A program made the position numbers and the translations under genes. A DNA stretch of 7,311 bases, taken from positions 1-7,311 of the forward strand of contig DRLF01000026.1 in the NCBI GenBank assembly GCA_011051425.1, given 5' to 3'. This document shows, in pieces, positions 1 to 6,965 of the stretch. Each line of letters opens with the position of its first letter. Positions within the stretch are counted from its first letter, which is position 1. The notes under the pieces are model-generated. The model did no database searches, was not told the origin of the DNA, and was given only the letters and a program-made list of their open reading frames with translations. Source of the DNA: Thiolapillus brandeum. GTDB taxonomy: Bacteria; Pseudomonadota; Gammaproteobacteria; Chromatiales; Chromatiaceae.

Positions 1-56
1 AGTAATAAACGTTGACTGGAAACAGAGTATCTACGGAAACTTTCTGTGATTCGGAG

Positions 57-74
57 TGGCGCAAACTCGCGCCA
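57..74 (-). other. Small GC hairpin after gmk
   Basis: A perfect 6-base stem (TGGCGC/GCGCCA) with a 6-base loop lies 7 bases beyond the gmk stop codon. No T-run follows on the minus strand, so it is not a canonical intrinsic terminator. It could be a 3' end-stabilising hairpin or chance. Nothing else is visible in bases 1-80. Confidence 0.3.
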
Positions 75-80
75 TGGAAG

Positions 81-1554
<1,474 letters not shown>

Positions 1555-1648
1555 CTGTTCCCTGCTCCACCAAATTACTGCACAAATTTCATACTCTTTA
1601 TGATACTTTGGTTTATCTTGGGATGCCCTTTTTTAATACAGACACTTC
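1555..1648. promoter_or_regulatory. Divergent promoter region yicC / kinase
   Basis: This 94-base AT-rich gap separates the divergent yicC and kinase starts and must hold promoters for both directions. For the kinase, TATGAT at 1599-1604 is a good -10 box, with only a weak -35 (TTACTG, 1575-1580, 18-base spacer). A second possible pair is TTGGTT (1608-1613) and TTTAAT (1632-1637), which would start transcription within a few bases of the kinase ATG. On the other strand TATCAT (1605-1600) could be a -10 for yicC, but no clear -35 was found. These are matches by eye. Confidence 0.45.
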
Positions 1649-2551
1649 ATGTCATCGGAAAAACGCGAGCCGCTGCCTTCGGGCACCCGGCTGGACTACT
1701 ACAAGGTACACAAGCTCATCGGCAGCGGTGGGTTCAGCCTCATATACCTTGGTGAAGAGGAAGATTCCCATGACGAGGTGGCAATCAAGGAGTACATGCC
1801 CAAGCGTTTCGGCAACCGTAACGAGAAAGGCGAGATCATATTTGCCAATGAAGAGGCCAAGGACAAGTTCTACCGTGGCCTGAGGCTGTTCTTTCTCGAA
1901 GCCAAGGCTCTGGCCATGTTGCGCCACCCCAATATCGTCAATGTGCGCAACTGTTTTCTGGACAACGAAACCGCCTACCTGGTCATGGACTACCAGCCGG
2001 GCAAGAATCTCGGCCGTTATATCAAGCGCCGCAAGGGGGGGCTCAGTACTCGCTTTCTCATGACCGTTTTCCCGCCCCTGCTGGACGCCCTGGAACTGAT
2101 TCACAACGCACAGCACCTGCACCTGGATATCAAGCCCGGCAATATCCATATCCGGCCGGGAGGAAGGCCGTTGCTGCTGGATTTTGGCGCGGTTTATCAT
2201 CTGAGCACCGAAGGCAAGAAAAAGGCGCAGGTCATTACCCCCGGCTTCTCGCCCATCGAACAGTACCGCGGCATCAGCAAAGTCGGTCCCTGGACAGATA
2301 TCTATGCCATCGGTGCGAGCATGCGCACCTGTATCGAAGGAAAGCCGCCACCGACAGCCATCGAGCGTCATGCCAAAGACACCATGGTGCCCGCGGTGGA
2401 AGCCTTTGGAAAACGTTATCCGCGTCACATTTTGCAGGCCATCGACCATGCCATGGAAATCGACCCTCAAAAACGGATACAATCTGCCGCTCTATTGCTA
2501 AAGCAACTCAATAAAGATCCGGCGAAATCCGGCGCTCGCAAGGCAGGCTGA
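1649..2551 (+). CDS. Hanks-type serine/threonine protein kinase (soluble)
   Basis: The 300-residue protein is essentially one kinase domain. The glycine loop GSGGFSLIYLG is at residues 25-35 and the ATP-binding lysine K47 sits in VAIKEYMP. The probable helix-C glutamate is E84. The catalytic loop HLDIKPGN is at 158-165 (D160, K162, N165), the DFG magnesium motif at 178-180, and TPGFSPIEQY at 197-206. The VAIKEY(L/M)P signature and the PGF/YxPIEQY activation segment are typical of a bacterial Hanks-kinase group often paired with PP2C phosphatases. The usual HRD is HLD, so this is a non-RD kinase, which as a class often does not depend on activation-loop phosphorylation. No transmembrane segment or sensor domain is visible. 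ATG 1649 is forced by an in-frame TAA at 1634-1636; no Shine-Dalgarno sequence precedes it. The stop overlaps the phosphatase ATG by one base (TGATG). Substrates are unknown. Confidence 0.93.
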   Translation: MSSEKREPLPSGTRLDYYKVHKLIGSGGFSLIYLGEEEDSHDEVAIKEYMPKRFGNRNEKGEIIFANEEAKDKFYRGLRLFFLEAKALAMLRHPNIVNVRNCFLDNETAYLVMDYQPGKNLGRYIKRRKGGLSTRFLMTVFPPLLDALELIHNAQHLHLDIKPGNIHIRPGGRPLLLDFGAVYHLSTEGKKKAQVITPGFSPIEQYRGISKVGPWTDIYAIGASMRTCIEGKPPPTAIERHAKDTMVPAVEAFGKRYPRHILQAIDHAMEIDPQKRIQSAALLLKQLNKDPAKSGARKAG

Positions 2552-3369
2552 TGGAAACCGCACGCATATCACTGCAGGGTGACCGCTCCAACAATCAGGA
2601 CCGCTGTGCCATCTTTAATTATGGGCAGAGCTGCCTGATGGTGCTTGCCGACGGACTGGGCGGTCATCCCAGAGGCGAGGTCGCTGCCCAGATCATGCTC
2701 AACGTGTGTGAACAGCTTTTCACCAAGACCCCCAAACCCATCAGCAGCCCCCAGTTCTTCTTTCATCATTGCGTTGCTCACGCCCACAAGCTGATCAATC
2801 AGTATGGGCAATCCCAGGATCCGGTGATCGCTCCACGCACCACCGTGGTGATGGCGCTGATCCAGGACGGCAACTGCTACTGGAGCTACGCCGGTGACAG
2901 CCGCTTCTACCTGTTGCGGGACAACGAAATCATTCTGCAATCCACGGATCACAGCGTACCCCAGCACAATGCCCGGGGAGAGGAAAATCCTGCCAACCGC
3001 GCCCTGACACGCTGTGTCGGTGGCCAGCGCAGCGCACCCATGCCTTCCACGGAACCACCATTTCCGCTTCAGCCTGAAGATGTGCTGCTGCTTTGCTCGG
3101 ATGGCCTGTGGAGTCAGCTGCCCCAGCAACAGCTGGTGGAAACCCTGTGCAACGTCTTTCCCCTGAAAAAGGCCCTGCACATGCTCAGTTCCTCAGCCGA
3201 GAAGAACGGCCAGTCCCGCAGTGACAACATCAGCGCCCTGAGCATTCGCGTGGATGACAGGAACTGCGGTATGCATGCCGTATCCTATGCGGGAGACAGT
3301 GAGAATGAATTACTGTCCGCTATCGATCATCTCAATACGCTGATTACCGAAAATATTGCCGAGGGCTGA
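2551..3369 (+). CDS. PP2C-family serine/threonine phosphatase
   Basis: This metal-dependent phosphoserine/threonine phosphatase probably reverses the action of the neighbouring kinase. The 272-residue protein shows the PP2C motifs in order: RSNNQDR at residues 12-18 (family RxxNQD), ADGLGGH at 33-39 (metal-binding D34 and G35), AGDSR at 114-118, SDGLW at 183-187 and the final metal-binding SDN at 224-226. No membrane segment or extra domain is seen, so it should be cytosolic. The ATG shares a base with the kinase stop, so translational coupling and a fixed kinase-to-phosphatase ratio are likely. An AAGG purine tract lies upstream. Next comes rph, 145 bases downstream. The extended linker [17 protein letters not shown] before the TRCVGG segment looks normal for Stp1/PppA-type enzymes. 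Family is secure; the kinase partnership is inferred from context. Confidence 0.93.
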   Translation: METARISLQGDRSNNQDRCAIFNYGQSCLMVLADGLGGHPRGEVAAQIMLNVCEQLFTKTPKPISSPQFFFHHCVAHAHKLINQYGQSQDPVIAPRTTVVMALIQDGNCYWSYAGDSRFYLLRDNEIILQSTDHSVPQHNARGEENPANRALTRCVGGQRSAPMPSTEPPFPLQPEDVLLLCSDGLWSQLPQQQLVETLCNVFPLKKALHMLSSSAEKNGQSRSDNISALSIRVDDRNCGMHAVSYAGDSENELLSAIDHLNTLITENIAEG

Positions 3370-3514
3370 GATTTCAACAGCCTCCTTTTTCAGAAAGGCA
3401 CCGTACGGCTCCCGAATCCATATCCGGCCCCGGACCTTGCCGGAAATTCCTTGGCGCCAAAGGAGACGAGACGGTAACATCACCCGCAATCCCGTATTCA
3501 CAGAGGAAAGATCC
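3370..3514 (+). promoter_or_regulatory. Gap upstream of rph with palindrome and weak promoter
   Basis: The 145 non-coding bases hold a perfect 10-base palindrome, TTGGCGCCAA (3451-3460). Its left half could serve as a weak -35 (TTGGCG) 18 bases from TAACAT (3475-3480), a 4/6 match to the -10 consensus. No terminator is visible after the phosphatase gene, so rph may be read both from the kinase promoter and from here. Confidence 0.25.
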
Positions 3515-4240
3515 ATGAGACCCAGCGGCCGCGCCGACGATGAAATGCGCCCAGTCAGTTTTATCACCCGCTTCACCAAACACGCAGAAGGTTCCGTTCT
3601 GGTCAGCTTTGGCGATACCCGCGTCATCTGCACAGCTACCGTGGAGGAACGTACACCCCGCTGGATGGACAAAGATCAGGGCGGCTGGGTCACCGCCGAA
3701 TATGGCATGCTGCCACGTTCCACCAACAGCCGCATGGGACGCGAAGCCGCCCGGGGAAAACAGGGTGGACGCACCATGGAGATACAGCGTCTTATCGGGC
3801 GCTCCCTGCGTGCTGCCATGGATCTGAAAAAGCTCGGTGAGCATACAATCACGCTTGACTGCGACGTGATACAGGCAGATGGCGGCACACGTACAGCATC
3901 CATATCCGGCGGATTCGTCGCCCTGGCGCTGGCGGTGGATCAGCTGTTGAAAAAAGGACGATTGCAGGAAAACCCCATCATCCACCATGTGGCTTCCGTT
4001 TCCACAGGCATCTATGCAGGCACGCCGGTGCTGGATCTGGACTATGCCGAGGATTCCAATGCAGAAACCGACATGAACGTGGTAATGAATGAAAACGGCG
4101 GTTTCATCGAGGTACAGGGTACCGCGGAAGGCGCAGTGTTCAGTGGCGAAGAGATGAACCGGATGCTCGCCCTGGCGGACAAGGGCATCAAGGAAATCAT
4201 TGCCGAACAGCAGAAGGCGCTGGAAGTCCCGTCAAGCTGA
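3515..4240 (+). CDS. rph: Ribonuclease PH
   Basis: Phosphorolytic 3'-5' exoribonuclease that trims the 3' ends of tRNA precursors and degrades structured RNA, normally a hexameric ring in the cytosol. The 241-residue protein aligns end to end with E. coli RNase PH (238 residues). It starts [14 protein letters not shown] and carries [28 protein letters not shown] and the [13 protein letters not shown] block with R86. The phosphate-binding [11 protein letters not shown] is at 123-133 (T125, R126), and the catalytic acids D180 and D186 lie in the [14 protein letters not shown] stretch. The frame is open upstream to 3356, but ATG 3515 matches the family N-terminus exactly and has GAGG 8 bases before it. 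In many gammaproteobacteria rph sits next to yicC; here the kinase and phosphatase genes lie between. Residues for phosphate and RNA binding appear intact, unlike the frameshifted rph of E. coli K-12. Confidence 0.97.
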   Translation: MRPSGRADDEMRPVSFITRFTKHAEGSVLVSFGDTRVICTATVEERTPRWMDKDQGGWVTAEYGMLPRSTNSRMGREAARGKQGGRTMEIQRLIGRSLRAAMDLKKLGEHTITLDCDVIQADGGTRTASISGGFVALALAVDQLLKKGRLQENPIIHHVASVSTGIYAGTPVLDLDYAEDSNAETDMNVVMNENGGFIEVQGTAEGAVFSGEEMNRMLALADKGIKEIIAEQQKALEVPSS

Positions 4241-4264
4241 CAGGCTGCTCTCAGATCAAATCCG

Positions 4265-4291
4265 TTGGGGGCACGAAAACCCCGGTTTTTT
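4265..4291 (+). terminator. Rho-independent terminator after rph
   Basis: A short stem (TTGGGG at 4265-4270 with CCCCGG at 4280-4285, four G-C pairs plus two G-T) closes a 9-base loop and is followed directly by T6 (4286-4291), 25 bases after the rph stop. An alternative larger imperfect fold pairs GGGG 4267-4270 with CCCC 4297-4300. The site lies between convergent genes; no matching T-run is seen for the minus strand. Confidence 0.6.
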
Positions 4292-4323
4292 CGGCACCCC
4301 GCAGGCGACACAAGAATAGGCGG

Positions 4324-5037
4324 TCAAAAGGACACCGAAGCAGGTATTCCCTTCCAGCGCACATCGCGCTGCAGGGAATGCAGCAACGGAGTGACGTCGT
4401 CACCGGCATGGCTGACCACAGCCATGCTTCCCCATTCCGTTGGAACCAGGCTGCCTGACAGCGAAACGGCAGCCACATTCTGTGCGCTGGGCACATGTTC
4501 GCCAGGCATCAGCAGAACCGTCACCGGCCCGTGAATACCCTGCACCACCAGATGCATGCCCCGGCCTTTGCGTATCCAGCAGGGAGCCGCCGCCGTGATG
4601 TCCCCCGGAATGGCCACCAGGCTGAATTCCATGGGTGTGAGCACTTTCATCAGCTCCATTTCACCGAGGGGCCGCTGCTGGCCCAGCATTTCCGGTTCTT
4701 TCTGGATGTGGCGCACCACCAGCTGGGGCAGATTTTCGGCAGAAAACAGCTGATGGGCGAGGTTGAATCCGGCTATGGACACACCGATCAGCAGCAGCAC
4801 CGATGCGGCCCTGACCCAGGTCTGGCGCCACCAGCCGGTCGGTCGCTTGATCACCGTACCCGCTTCCAGTTCCTTTTCCGGCTGCACGGAGACGGCCGCA
4901 CGCAGGATAGCTTCGAATTCCTGGGCCTGCCGCCATTCACGGGCACAGGGAATGCAATGATCGCGGTGTTCGAGGAAATCACGCTCCCCGCGGGAAGGAT
5001 CTTCCATCAACAGGTTCTGGAATTGCTCACAATTCAT
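4324..5037 (-). CDS. Membrane-anchored anti-sigma-like protein (DUF3379-like)
   Basis: The 237-residue protein probably acts as an inner-membrane regulator with a cytosolic N-terminus. It has an N-terminal zinc-finger motif H-x3-C-x2-C (H24, C28, C31), the pattern of ZAS anti-sigma domains that hold ECF sigma factors. One hydrophobic helix at about residues 77-94 (RAASVLLLIGVSIAGFN) is followed by a periplasmic domain of about 140 residues containing HLVVQGIHGPVTVLLMPGE. The overall plan and that segment resemble DUF3379 proteins, which often lie beside ECF sigma factor genes. Here no sigma gene is adjacent: 3' lies the convergent rph, and 5' is a control region divergent from the small secreted protein gene. 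ATG 5037 is the natural start, with only a weak ribosome-binding site (GGAA). The position suggests control of the divergent cysteine-rich gene, but this is inference. DUF3379 membership is from memory of the family, not a search. Confidence 0.72.
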   Translation of the reverse strand: MNCEQFQNLLMEDPSRGERDFLEHRDHCIPCAREWRQAQEFEAILRAAVSVQPEKELEAGTVIKRPTGWWRQTWVRAASVLLLIGVSIAGFNLAHQLFSAENLPQLVVRHIQKEPEMLGQQRPLGEMELMKVLTPMEFSLVAIPGDITAAAPCWIRKGRGMHLVVQGIHGPVTVLLMPGEHVPSAQNVAAVSLSGSLVPTEWGSMAVVSHAGDDVTPLLHSLQRDVRWKGIPASVSF

Positions 5038-5060
5038 GGTGGTATGTTCCGGCTGCAGTT

Positions 5061-5101
5061 ACTAGTATCAAGACCCTGACTCACTATTATCAAGACCCTG
5101 A
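5061..5101. repeat. Tandem 22-base direct repeat in control region
   Basis: Two copies of a 19-base sequence, at 5061-5079 and 5083-5101, differ at one base (position 5: G versus T) and are spaced 22 bases start to start, about two helical turns. The shared core is TATCAAGACCCTGA. They lie 24-64 bases upstream of the anti-sigma-like start. Read on the minus strand each copy contains TTGATA, so the outer copy could be a -35 and the inner copy could overlap a -10 (GATACT, 18-base spacer). Probable operator for a regulator binding two sites on one DNA face. Confidence 0.6.
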
Positions 5102-5180
5102 TGGTGAACGGTTTGTTTCGCTCCGGCCAAATAAAGCCAATACAAAGAAATAAAACCCCACTTTGTCAGGTCATTGTATC

Positions 5181-5205
5181 CGAACCGGAGAATTGTGCCG
5201 GTTCG
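5181..5205. promoter_or_regulatory. Inverted-repeat operator candidate upstream of bufA
   Basis: Perfect 8-base arms CGAACCGG (5181-5188) and CCGGTTCG (5198-5205) are separated by 9 bases. The right arm ends one base before TATATT (5207-5212), so a protein bound here would cover the -35 and spacer region of a plus-strand promoter. It may be a repressor or activator site. As RNA it could also form a hairpin, but no T-run follows. Confidence 0.45.
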
Positions 5206-5229
5206 CTATATTGAAATTGTTCCAACAAA

Positions 5230-5250
5230 CCTGGTTCCTTTCGGATCAGG
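5230..5250 (+). other. Leader hairpin before bufA
   Basis: CCTGG (5230-5234) pairs with TCAGG (5246-5250, one G-T), and TCC (5236-5238) with GGA (5243-5245), closing a TTTC tetraloop with one bulged base. It lies 14 bases before the Shine-Dalgarno sequence, in the likely 5' leader, and might stabilise the mRNA. Short enough that chance cannot be excluded. Confidence 0.3.
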
Positions 5251-5276
5251 ACAAATACACTAGAAGGAGATCCTCC

Positions 5277-5525
5277 ATGAAAAAATCCATTATTCTCGGT
5301 GCCATCACCGTTGCCATGCTGTCTCTGGGCATCAGCGGAAGCGCCTTCGCAGGCAAGCCAGGCTTTGAAAAATGTATGGGCATTGCCAAGGCCGGCAAAA
5401 ACGATTGTGGCACCTCCGGCCATGCCTGTGCCGGTCAGTCCACAAAAGACGGTGGCCCCGATGAGTGGGTCTATGTACCTGAAGGCACCTGCGAAAAAAT
5501 CGTGGGTGGCAAGGTCAAAAAATAA
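5277..5525 (+). CDS. bufA: DUF2282 / BufA1-type bufferin precursor, secreted four-Cys protein
   Basis: The 82-residue protein has a clear Sec signal peptide: MKKS, a hydrophobic stretch and SAFA, with cleavage after A25. The mature part of about 57 residues has four cysteines, C33, C44, C51 and C72. The pattern [20 protein letters not shown], then [13 protein letters not shown] and GGKVKK at the end, is the DUF2282 family signature. DUF2282 proteins are now known as BufA1 bufferins, periplasmic RiPPs in which a DUF692 MNIO enzyme (BufB) with a DUF2063 partner (BufC) turns cysteines into thiooxazoles to bind copper. No bufB or bufC is adjacent; a DoxX gene follows after 90 bases. ATG 5277 has a strong AAGGAG 7 bases upstream and gives the signal peptide; the frame is open back to 5163 but without reason to start there. 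Family is confident. Copper binding and modification are inferred, and uncertain without the enzyme. Confidence 0.88.
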   Translation: MKKSIILGAITVAMLSLGISGSAFAGKPGFEKCMGIAKAGKNDCGTSGHACAGQSTKDGGPDEWVYVPEGTCEKIVGGKVKK

Positions 5526-5541
5526 GATCGACAACTGACAA

Positions 5542-5579
5542 ACAGCCTGCAGCTGAGTGTTTATTGGCTGCAGGTCTGT
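5542..5579 (+). other. Stable hairpin between bufA and doxX
   Basis: A perfect 8-base stem, CCTGCAGC (5546-5553) with GCTGCAGG (5567-5574), is extended by ACAG/CTGT across one bulged T, with a 13-base loop. It starts 17 bases after the bufA stop. No T-run follows, so it is probably not a full terminator. It would suit a 3'-stabilising or partial-attenuation element that yields more bufA than doxX message. Confidence 0.55.
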
Positions 5580-5615
5580 GTGACGCTCTCCCGGGAGCAG
5601 ACAGAAGGAGTGAAC

Positions 5616-6074
5616 ATGAGCCTGCTACAAACACTTGTCAAACCCTACAGCGCCATTGTGCGGCTACTCGATTTTCTGTCCCCGGTCTTCGACCTGGCAG
5701 TACGCCTGTGGGTCGCATGGGCATTCTTGAAGTCCGGCATGGTAAAGATTCAGAGCTGGGATACGACGCTGATGCTGTTCGAGTACGAATACAATGTCCC
5801 CCTGCTCTCCCCTCAGGTGGCAGCCTGGGCTGGCACCGCCGCCGAGCTTTCCCTTCCCATCCTGGTCGCACTGGGTATCGCCAGCCGGCTCTCTGCGCTG
5901 GCCCTGTTTGCTTTCAACGCCGTAGCCGTCTTTGCCTATGCCAGCTTCCTGTTCAGCACGGAAGGCAGCGCCGGTCTGCAGCAACACATACTTTGGGGAA
6001 CCATGCTGCTGATCACCGTGTTCCACGGTCCTGGCAAGCTATCTGTCGATCACCTGTTATGCAAAAAGTGCTGA
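5616..6074 (+). CDS. DoxX family membrane protein with C-terminal CxxC
   Basis: The 152-residue inner-membrane protein has four hydrophobic helices, at about residues 24-44, 68-88, 92-113 and 124-138. DoxX features include RLWVAWAFLKSGMVKIQSW (30-48), the PLLSP loop and AELSLPILVALGIASR (76-91). ATG 5616 follows AAGGAG by 5 bases; the frame opens at 5580, but those 12 codons lack a ribosome-binding site. DoxX proteins commonly close DUF2282-DUF692-DUF2063 operons, so its place downstream of bufA fits that pattern with the two middle genes missing. The family's role is not settled; links to quinone or thiol redox in the membrane have been proposed. The protein ends in CKKC (C149, C152), a possible metal- or disulfide-forming tail. 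The gene overlaps the frame of a spurious longer reading at 5564-6190. Co-transcription with bufA is likely, with a hairpin between. Confidence 0.88.
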   Translation: MSLLQTLVKPYSAIVRLLDFLSPVFDLAVRLWVAWAFLKSGMVKIQSWDTTLMLFEYEYNVPLLSPQVAAWAGTAAELSLPILVALGIASRLSALALFAFNAVAVFAYASFLFSTEGSAGLQQHILWGTMLLITVFHGPGKLSVDHLLCKKC

Positions 6075-6085
6075 CCACAGGAACC

Positions 6086-6153
6086 GTAGGTCGGGCTTCA
6101 GCCCGACAATGCCTCCCAATCCAGCGCCTGTGTCGGGCTGAAGCCCGACCTAC
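6086..6153. repeat. Inverted pair of REP elements (BIME-like)
   Basis: Two 23-base copies, at 6086-6108 and 6131-6153, are perfect reverse complements with 22 bases between. Each begins (outer end) with the GTAG head typical of REP elements and folds into a 7-base stem GTCGGGC/GCCCGAC with a TTCA-type loop. The pair lies between the convergent doxX and scsC-like genes, where it may end or protect both transcripts. REP elements of this kind are spread by RAYT (REP-associated Y1) transposases; no such gene is in the window. Confidence 0.85.
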
Positions 6154-6206
6154 ATCACCTTGGTTTTACAACACACTACTTGTAATTTGACTCCGACCCC
6201 TTGCCC

Positions 6207-6950
6207 TCATTTTGCTGCTCTCGCCTTTTCCACATAGCGCTTCATCTGCTGGCCATCGATGGCGCCCGGTATCAGCTGATCACCAATGACAAATGCGGGT
6301 GTACCGTTGATGCCCAGGCGCTGGGCCCAGACGCTGGCGCGCTCCAGTTCCTGCTGTACGGCGGGTGATTCCATGTCCTTCTTGAGCTGATCCATATCCA
6401 GCCCGACCTTTTCCGCAGCCGAGAGCACACCCTCTCTGGACAGTCGACTGCTCTTGCTCATCATCTGGGCATGAAACAGATCATACTTTCCCTGTTTCTG
6501 GGCAGCCAGCGCTGCTTTCGCCGCATATTCGGAATTGGGACCCAGCACCGGCAGTTCTTTCATTACCACCCGGATATTGCCGTCGTCTGCAATCAGCTTC
6601 TTCACGCTGGGAAATACTTTCTTGCAGTAGGGGCAGTTGTAGTCGAAAAACTCCACGATGGTCACATCACCCTTGGGGTTTCCCCAGACAGGCGACTTGG
6701 TGTCTTTTGTTTCAGCCATCAGTTCAGCAATGGCCTCTTTGGTCATGGCTGCTTCTGCCGCATCCTGTTTTTTCCGCCAGGCCTGGATGGCGTCGATCAC
6801 CACTTCCGGATTTTCCTTCAGATAACTGCCGATGAGCTTCTGCACTTCGGCTTTCTGGGCAGGCGTAAGCGCTTCTGCGGTAAACCCGCTGGAGGAGGCA
6901 AACAGGGCCGCAGACAGCCCCAGAGCAGTAATCAGTCTTTTCTTATTCAT
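6207..6950 (-). CDS. ScsC-like periplasmic thiol-disulfide oxidoreductase (DsbA superfamily)
   Basis: The 247-residue protein has a signal peptide (MNKKRLITALGLSAALFAS, cleavage near A25) and then a helical N-terminal part, LTPAQKAEVQKLIGSYLKEN (28-47) and the NPEVVIDAIQAW region. This resembles the ScsC/Com1 N-terminal oligomerisation domain. A thioredoxin-fold domain inserted by helices follows, with active site CPYC (C106-C109) in FFDYNCPYCKK and the cis-proline loop GTPAF (T217, P218). ScsC proteins are periplasmic disulfide isomerases or oxidases, and the scs genes were named for suppressing copper sensitivity. ATG 6950 is preferred over the TTG at 6953, with GAGAG about 8-9 bases upstream. 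It lies 15 bases after the GMC oxidoreductase stop, so the two are probably co-transcribed. No ScsB-type reductant is in view. A DsbG/BdbD-like name is possible; the superfamily and location are secure. Confidence 0.87.
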   Translation of the reverse strand: MNKKRLITALGLSAALFASSSGFTAEALTPAQKAEVQKLIGSYLKENPEVVIDAIQAWRKKQDAAEAAMTKEAIAELMAETKDTKSPVWGNPKGDVTIVEFFDYNCPYCKKVFPSVKKLIADDGNIRVVMKELPVLGPNSEYAAKAALAAQKQGKYDLFHAQMMSKSSRLSREGVLSAAEKVGLDMDQLKKDMESPAVQQELERASVWAQRLGINGTPAFVIGDQLIPGAIDGQQMKRYVEKARAAK

Positions 6951-6965
6951 CAATGATTCTCTCAG

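Larger units (their letters stand above)
5038..5276. promoter_or_regulatory. Divergent control region, anti-sigma-like gene / bufA
   Basis: The 239 non-coding bases separate two divergent genes. From left to right they hold a 22-base tandem repeat (5061-5101), an AT-rich stretch (5128-5158), an 8+8 inverted repeat (5181-5205), a -10-like TATATT (5207-5212) for the plus strand, a small dyad TTGTT-CC-AACAA (5217-5228) and a leader hairpin (5230-5250). A strong Shine-Dalgarno AAGGAG (5264-5269) sits 7 bases before the bufA ATG; it could pair with the adjacent CTCC (5273-5276). No consensus -35 stands at the right distance from TATATT, which suggests an activator- or alternative-sigma-dependent promoter. 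Confidence 0.5.

Noticed and set aside
31..75. Minus-strand ATG directly after gmk reading MARV, like the RpoZ N-terminus
   Set aside because: After four residues the frame no longer resembles RpoZ and it stops after 14 codons; the match is short enough to be chance, and rpoZ would have to lie outside the window if present.
1652..2482. Minus-strand 276-codon frame opposite the kinase
   Set aside because: Antisense shadow of a gene with all kinase motifs in order; the frame has no recognisable domain.
3356..3514. Upstream extension of rph by 53 codons
   Set aside because: RNase PH proteins begin at the MRPSGR equivalent; the extension overlaps the phosphatase end and has no family match.
3374..3988. 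Minus-strand 204-codon frame opposite rph
   Set aside because: Antisense shadow of RNase PH; low-complexity composition typical of a shadow.
4266..4300. Larger bidirectional terminator hairpin
   Set aside because: The longer stem needs two bulges and has no T-run after it on either strand; the shorter stem followed by T6 explains the site better for rph.
4495..5079. Plus-strand 194-codon frame opposite the anti-sigma-like gene
   Set aside because: His/Gln-rich shadow composition; the minus-strand frame has a zinc-finger motif, a membrane helix and a family resemblance.
5181..5205. Inverted repeat as an intrinsic terminator for an upstream transcript
   Set aside because: No T-run follows in either direction and no gene reads into it; an operator role fits better.
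5163..5276. Upstream extension of bufA by 38 codons
   Set aside because: It would bury the signal peptide inside the protein and run through the promoter elements; ATG 5277 has a strong ribosome site.
5564..6190. Plus-strand 208-codon frame overlapping doxX
   Set aside because: It runs through the REP pair and lacks membrane helices; the doxX frame has a good ribosome site and family motifs.
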